Shown one piece after another: positions 18,750-21,998 of a stretch of DNA of 21,998 nucleotides. Numbering within the stretch: the stretch's first letter is position 1; every line of letters begins with the position of its first letter. The DNA is taken from contig JAIPMN010020275.1 of assembly GCA_020650975.1 (NCBI GenBank), positions 1 to 21,998 on the forward strand, written 5' to 3'. Made by a program: the position numbers and the translations under genes. Below the pieces are notes generated by a model, which was given only the letters and a program-made list of their open reading frames with translations, ran no database searches and had not been told where the DNA came from. This DNA comes from Apostichopus californicus. Taxonomy: Eukaryota > Echinodermata > Holothuroidea > Aspidochirotida > Stichopodidae.

Positions 18750-21012
18750 GTTTGTACCATTTCACTTTCATAGATATTTATTCGTTGAAATGGGATAGAG
18801 TCACCTGAATTTTTTTTTTTAAATAGCACATTAAATATTCACAGATAAGAACAATACTGGCCATGTCTGTCTTTTAAAAATTCCAGGTATAAAAAACTCA
18901 CACTGCTCAATTTTAGCGGATACTGTAGGTGTGCTAAAAATTGCACTCCTGAAAAATATTTAGGTGTGCTGTTTACATTTGGTGTGTGATTTCAATGGCC
19001 CTCATGCTACAGTGTGTGTATATAAGGTACGATGTTAAAACATTTTCTCTGAATCTAGTCCTTGGTGGGTATGTTAATCATATATGTATGACCAAATAAA
19101 GCATGTAGTGATCATTCTCACGGTCATATTCGGATTGTATTCCCACTCACACTCCACAGAAGACAAGGTCTGATAATAGAATGTTTGTACGATGTAAAAG
19201 ATTTCACAAAAATAAGTAATTGCAAGCCTACTGCTCATAGCAGAGTTAAAATTCTCAATCCATTGAAAAATTTACACAAAGCTACAGATTTGTAATTGCT
19301 TGCCTGATTTCCAAGAAACAGCTATGACAGAATTTTTCCTGATGAATGAGTCTAAGACTCCCTAGCTTTTCCCCACCAGACAGTTAGTAGTGTCCGAGGT
19401 AGTGTCCGAGAGCATGATTGGTAATTACTAAAGATCATCAAACTTGGTTTCAAAAGTTTTACTTGATTAAAATTTTAGAAAAATTTCCAAAAGTACTATT
19501 TGTAGAGGTTATGGTTCCCCCAGCTTATTCCTAAGATTGATTAGTGTTCAGTCAGAAAAATAATTTGTGTCAGAGGACAAAATGGTTTAATAGTGGCAGC
19601 ATGCTGCTTGCTGAAATGTGTGCATAGATGACCATTATTTCTAACATAGTTGGGGACCATATTAATGATGAGTAGTTGGCAAAAAGGAGGTAAAAAAGGA
19701 TGTAATGTTGGAAAGAGATCAAAACAATACTGTACACATCTTTACTGATCAATGTAAATTTCTTGCCATTTGATTGCACTCTTTTGGGTAGATATTCGGC
19801 TTTCAGACAAAATGTCTGCTGCAATCAGACAAACACGATATCAACAGCAATCAAACAAACAAACACTAGCCAAGTAGTTAATTTTCTGTGTTTTTTTTTT
19901 TTTTTCCTTTCTTTTCTCTCCTCTCCCAAACAGTTGGCACGTGAGGAACAGAGATAACATTGAGAGGGTGAAGAAAGATGAAGCAAAAGCTGCAGAAGAG
20001 GAGAAGAAGCAGCTCACAAGAGCAGCTATCGCAGTAAGTGATCAAAATAATATTAAGTCATTTCATGTTATCGTCTACTTTGTAACCGTAAGTACCGTTT
20101 TCTTATGCAACATTATCTTATCTAATATGCAAAGTTTTGCTCATTTTAGTTGTGTACAAAGGTTGGAAGTGTTCTAGAAATACTTTTGAAATTAAAAAAC
20201 AAAATGTAAATTAACCTTTCATGAAAAACTAGAACAAAGGCAAGATTGCTAAATTGTCCCTTCTCTCAGTCCCAATGGCCTTTGATCAGATCAGAATTGG
20301 TGATGCATATTGGTTACTGTAGTATCATAATTCCACAATGGATAGAATGTATATTATTATTCTACTATGTGTAAAAGTTTGTTTTTTTTACCACGCTTGG
20401 TATCTTTATTGGTAACATTCTTGTGCCATATCGAATATATTTGGATACAATAAGGTCAAAAACCTTTTACAAGTAATGATAAGTGCATACAAAAACAATG
20501 ATGCATCGTAATTAACTGAACAGTATAGTGCAATTACTAAATGAGTCTTTTAACTGCTCGTAAGAAATAAAAGCTTTGCCTCTTTGCTTGAGTTCTTTCT
20601 CAAGTTTAATAGCAAATTTTAACTTATAAAAAAAATCCCTACATCTCATTTCCGTGTTTTTAATTTTTTTTACTGAAGATGAAGTACTTGAGATGAAAAA
20701 TTAAGATGTTATATGGATGTAAAAGTAAGAGGGCCTGACGGATAAGCAGTTTGCTAACAGTTGTGTTTTATTATTCAACAAGAATGAGTTATTAGAGAGA
20801 GCTGGAAGGTCAACAGCTTTATACTGATCTGAAACCCGTCAATCAAACTTTCCCTTATTTATTCTCATCTTCTTCTGCAGGAGAGAGAGGCAAGGACGAA
20901 ATTTCTGAGAGACAGAGCTCATTCGAAAGGTGCCATCAGTTTCGTTGGGTCAGAGGTCGTACCAGTGAATGACACAGGTCAAAATCATGTCAACTTCTTC
21001 AATGACCTAGAG
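18727..21012 (+). CDS. LENG1: LENG1-like Cir_N-domain protein, 5' part (3 exons; gene continues past window)
   Basis: Coding exons: 18727-18749, 19934-20033 and 20881-21012, with donors gtttgt, gtaagt and gtaaaa and acceptors aacag and tgcag; phases agree. They give 85 residues starting [16 protein letters not shown], nearly identical to the start of human LENG1 (MNILPKKSWHVRNKDN). The first 40 or so residues form the Cir_N domain, shared with CIR1, CWC25 and other splicing-linked proteins. Next comes a charged Glu/Lys/Arg helix with [10 protein letters not shown] (45-54), then VNFFNDLE, which matches the human VDLFRELLE segment. LENG1's molecular role is poorly defined; nuclear and splicing association is inferred from the domain. 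An in-frame TGA at 18718-18720 confirms the ATG. Human LENG1 is about 260 residues, so most of the protein lies beyond the window. Confidence 0.93.
18750..19933. other. LENG1 intron 1
   Basis: A 1184-bp intron. It ends in a strong pyrimidine tract (19891-19926). A small repeated AGTGTCCGAG lies at about 19388-19412. The minus-strand frame at 19570-19824 has no support as a gene. Confidence 0.65.
19934..20033 (+). CDS. LENG1: LENG1 exon 2, Cir_N domain
   Basis: Completes Asn8 and encodes residues 9-41 ([20 protein letters not shown]...). A long T/C-rich tract (19891-19926) precedes the acceptor. Ends in phase 0 at GCA|gtaagt. Confidence 0.95.
20034..20880. other. LENG1 intron 2
   Basis: AT-rich intron of 847 bp between phase-0 exons. 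No element recognised. Confidence 0.65.
20881..21012 (+). CDS. LENG1: LENG1 exon 3
   Basis: Encodes residues 42-85 ([20 protein letters not shown]...). Acceptor ttctgcag, donor GAG|gtaaaa, phase 0 at both ends. [12 protein letters not shown] matches the human QEARTEFLRKKA segment. Confidence 0.94.
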
Positions 21013-21433
21013 GTAAAATATTTTCTAGAACAAACTATGTATGAATAAATATGATATACAGCAGGCATTATAAATCTAACTTGAAAAGTACAAACTTAAA
21101 GTTGACTACTAGTACAACATGTCCTATGGTCAGATGGATCAAGGCAGGGGCATTACAAGCAATGACCCTAACATCTGGGAGCCCATGTGATTGAGCCCTG
21201 GCTAGCCAAAATATTGAAGTCAGGATCTTCTTTGGGGTGCAATCAACAGTTTTCCTCAAGTTAAGTAGACCAACTTCCAAAATGATGGGACAAATAAAAA
21301 AATTAAGTAGAAATGAGGAATTGGAAGAGGAATATTAATGTTAAAGCTACAGGTGATTGAGTTGTCTCTGTAATGCAAATGTGACTGGTTTAGATTTGTT
21401 AAAATAAATACCTTTCAAACTGATACCGTTTCG

Positions 21434-21998
21434 TTCTCGCCACTGTTTAAGAACAACAACAAGTTTTTATCGCACAATTAGAGCATTACATTTCTAGATC
21501 ATTTGGAAAACCAAATGTATTTTAGTTCATTTGTTTATTCCTTTATAATGTGGAACACCATCTCTGATGCATCGTTCCTGGATTACTAGCAAAATTACTA
21601 ACAAAATAGTAATGGAAAAGGAAACCAATGGTGAAATATTTAAATATTTTCCACAGTAGTGTACATTGTTACGATCAAACGTATGTTTGAATCTAAATTT
21701 TTGTGCCCCCCCCCCCATTCATTCTCGGCCACTTTTAAGAAACAACATCAAGTTTTGATCGCACAAAGCAGTACATTTCTAGATCATTTGGAAAACCAAA
21801 TGTATTTTAGTTCATTTTTATTTATTCCTTTGTAATGTGGAACAACCATCTCTGATGCATCGTTCCTGGATTACTAGCAAAATTACTAAAAAAAAAAAGT
21901 GGAAAAGGAAACCAATGGTAAAAATATTTAAATATTTTCTACAGTAGTGTACAGTGCCTTGTTACGATCAAACTTATATTTTGAACCTAACGTTTTGT
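21434..21998. repeat. Tandem duplication of about 288 bp in LENG1 intron 3 (second copy runs to window edge)
   Basis: Copy 1 is about 21434-21700 and copy 2 about 21722-21998. Shared blocks include TTTCTAGATCATTTGGAAAA, ATCTCTGATGCATCGTTCCT and ATATTTAAATATTTT in the same order, with scattered substitutions and small indels. An 11-C tract (21706-21716) lies at the junction. Confidence 0.93.

Noticed and set aside
1-21998. CRISPR array, bacterial defence island or other prokaryotic system
   Set aside because: The genes are spliced eukaryotic genes; no regular spacer-repeat pattern or operon of unspliced genes is present.

Overview
The window looks like an AT-rich animal nuclear genome. It has intron-rich genes with short exons, GT-AG junctions, microsatellites, poly-C/poly-G tracts and non-autonomous DNA transposons. 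Both recognisable proteins are clearly homologous to human proteins but diverged from them, and introns are about 0.4-1.2 kb. I infer an invertebrate, perhaps a marine deuterostome such as an echinoderm; that lineage guess is weak.

Layout. Positions 1-5191 hold no gene I can support. They contain an AT microsatellite, a 622-bp MULE-like transposon filled with a 12-bp minisatellite (693-1314, 9-bp target duplication) and a 332-bp hAT-type MITE (2446-2777, 8-bp target duplication). From 17372 down to 5386 on the minus strand runs a complete 14-exon gene for the centrosomal/centriolar-satellite protein CEP72. All splice phases agree and give 616 residues: N-terminal leucine-rich repeats with an LRR cap, a long low-complexity middle, a conserved helical segment and a C-terminal coiled coil. 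A poly(A) signal lies about 190 bp past the stop.

The region 17373-17751 separates CEP72 from plus-strand genes and probably holds a divergent promoter. From 18727 a plus-strand gene encodes the Cir_N-domain protein LENG1. Its first three coding exons (85 residues) are in the window and the rest lies beyond 21998. Just upstream, three phase-compatible open exons (17752-17884, 18309-18367, 18662-18724) suggest an unrecognised small protein. Its stop codon lies 2 nt before the LENG1 ATG in the same exon, so the two reading frames could share one dicistronic mRNA.

The most notable observations are this possible two-cistron arrangement, a tandem triplication of the 5' end of CEP72 exon 10 with its acceptor site (8649-8951), the two transposons with visible target duplications, and a broken coding-like relic in CEP72 intron 1. 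I found no prokaryotic-style system, CRISPR array or rRNA/tRNA gene.
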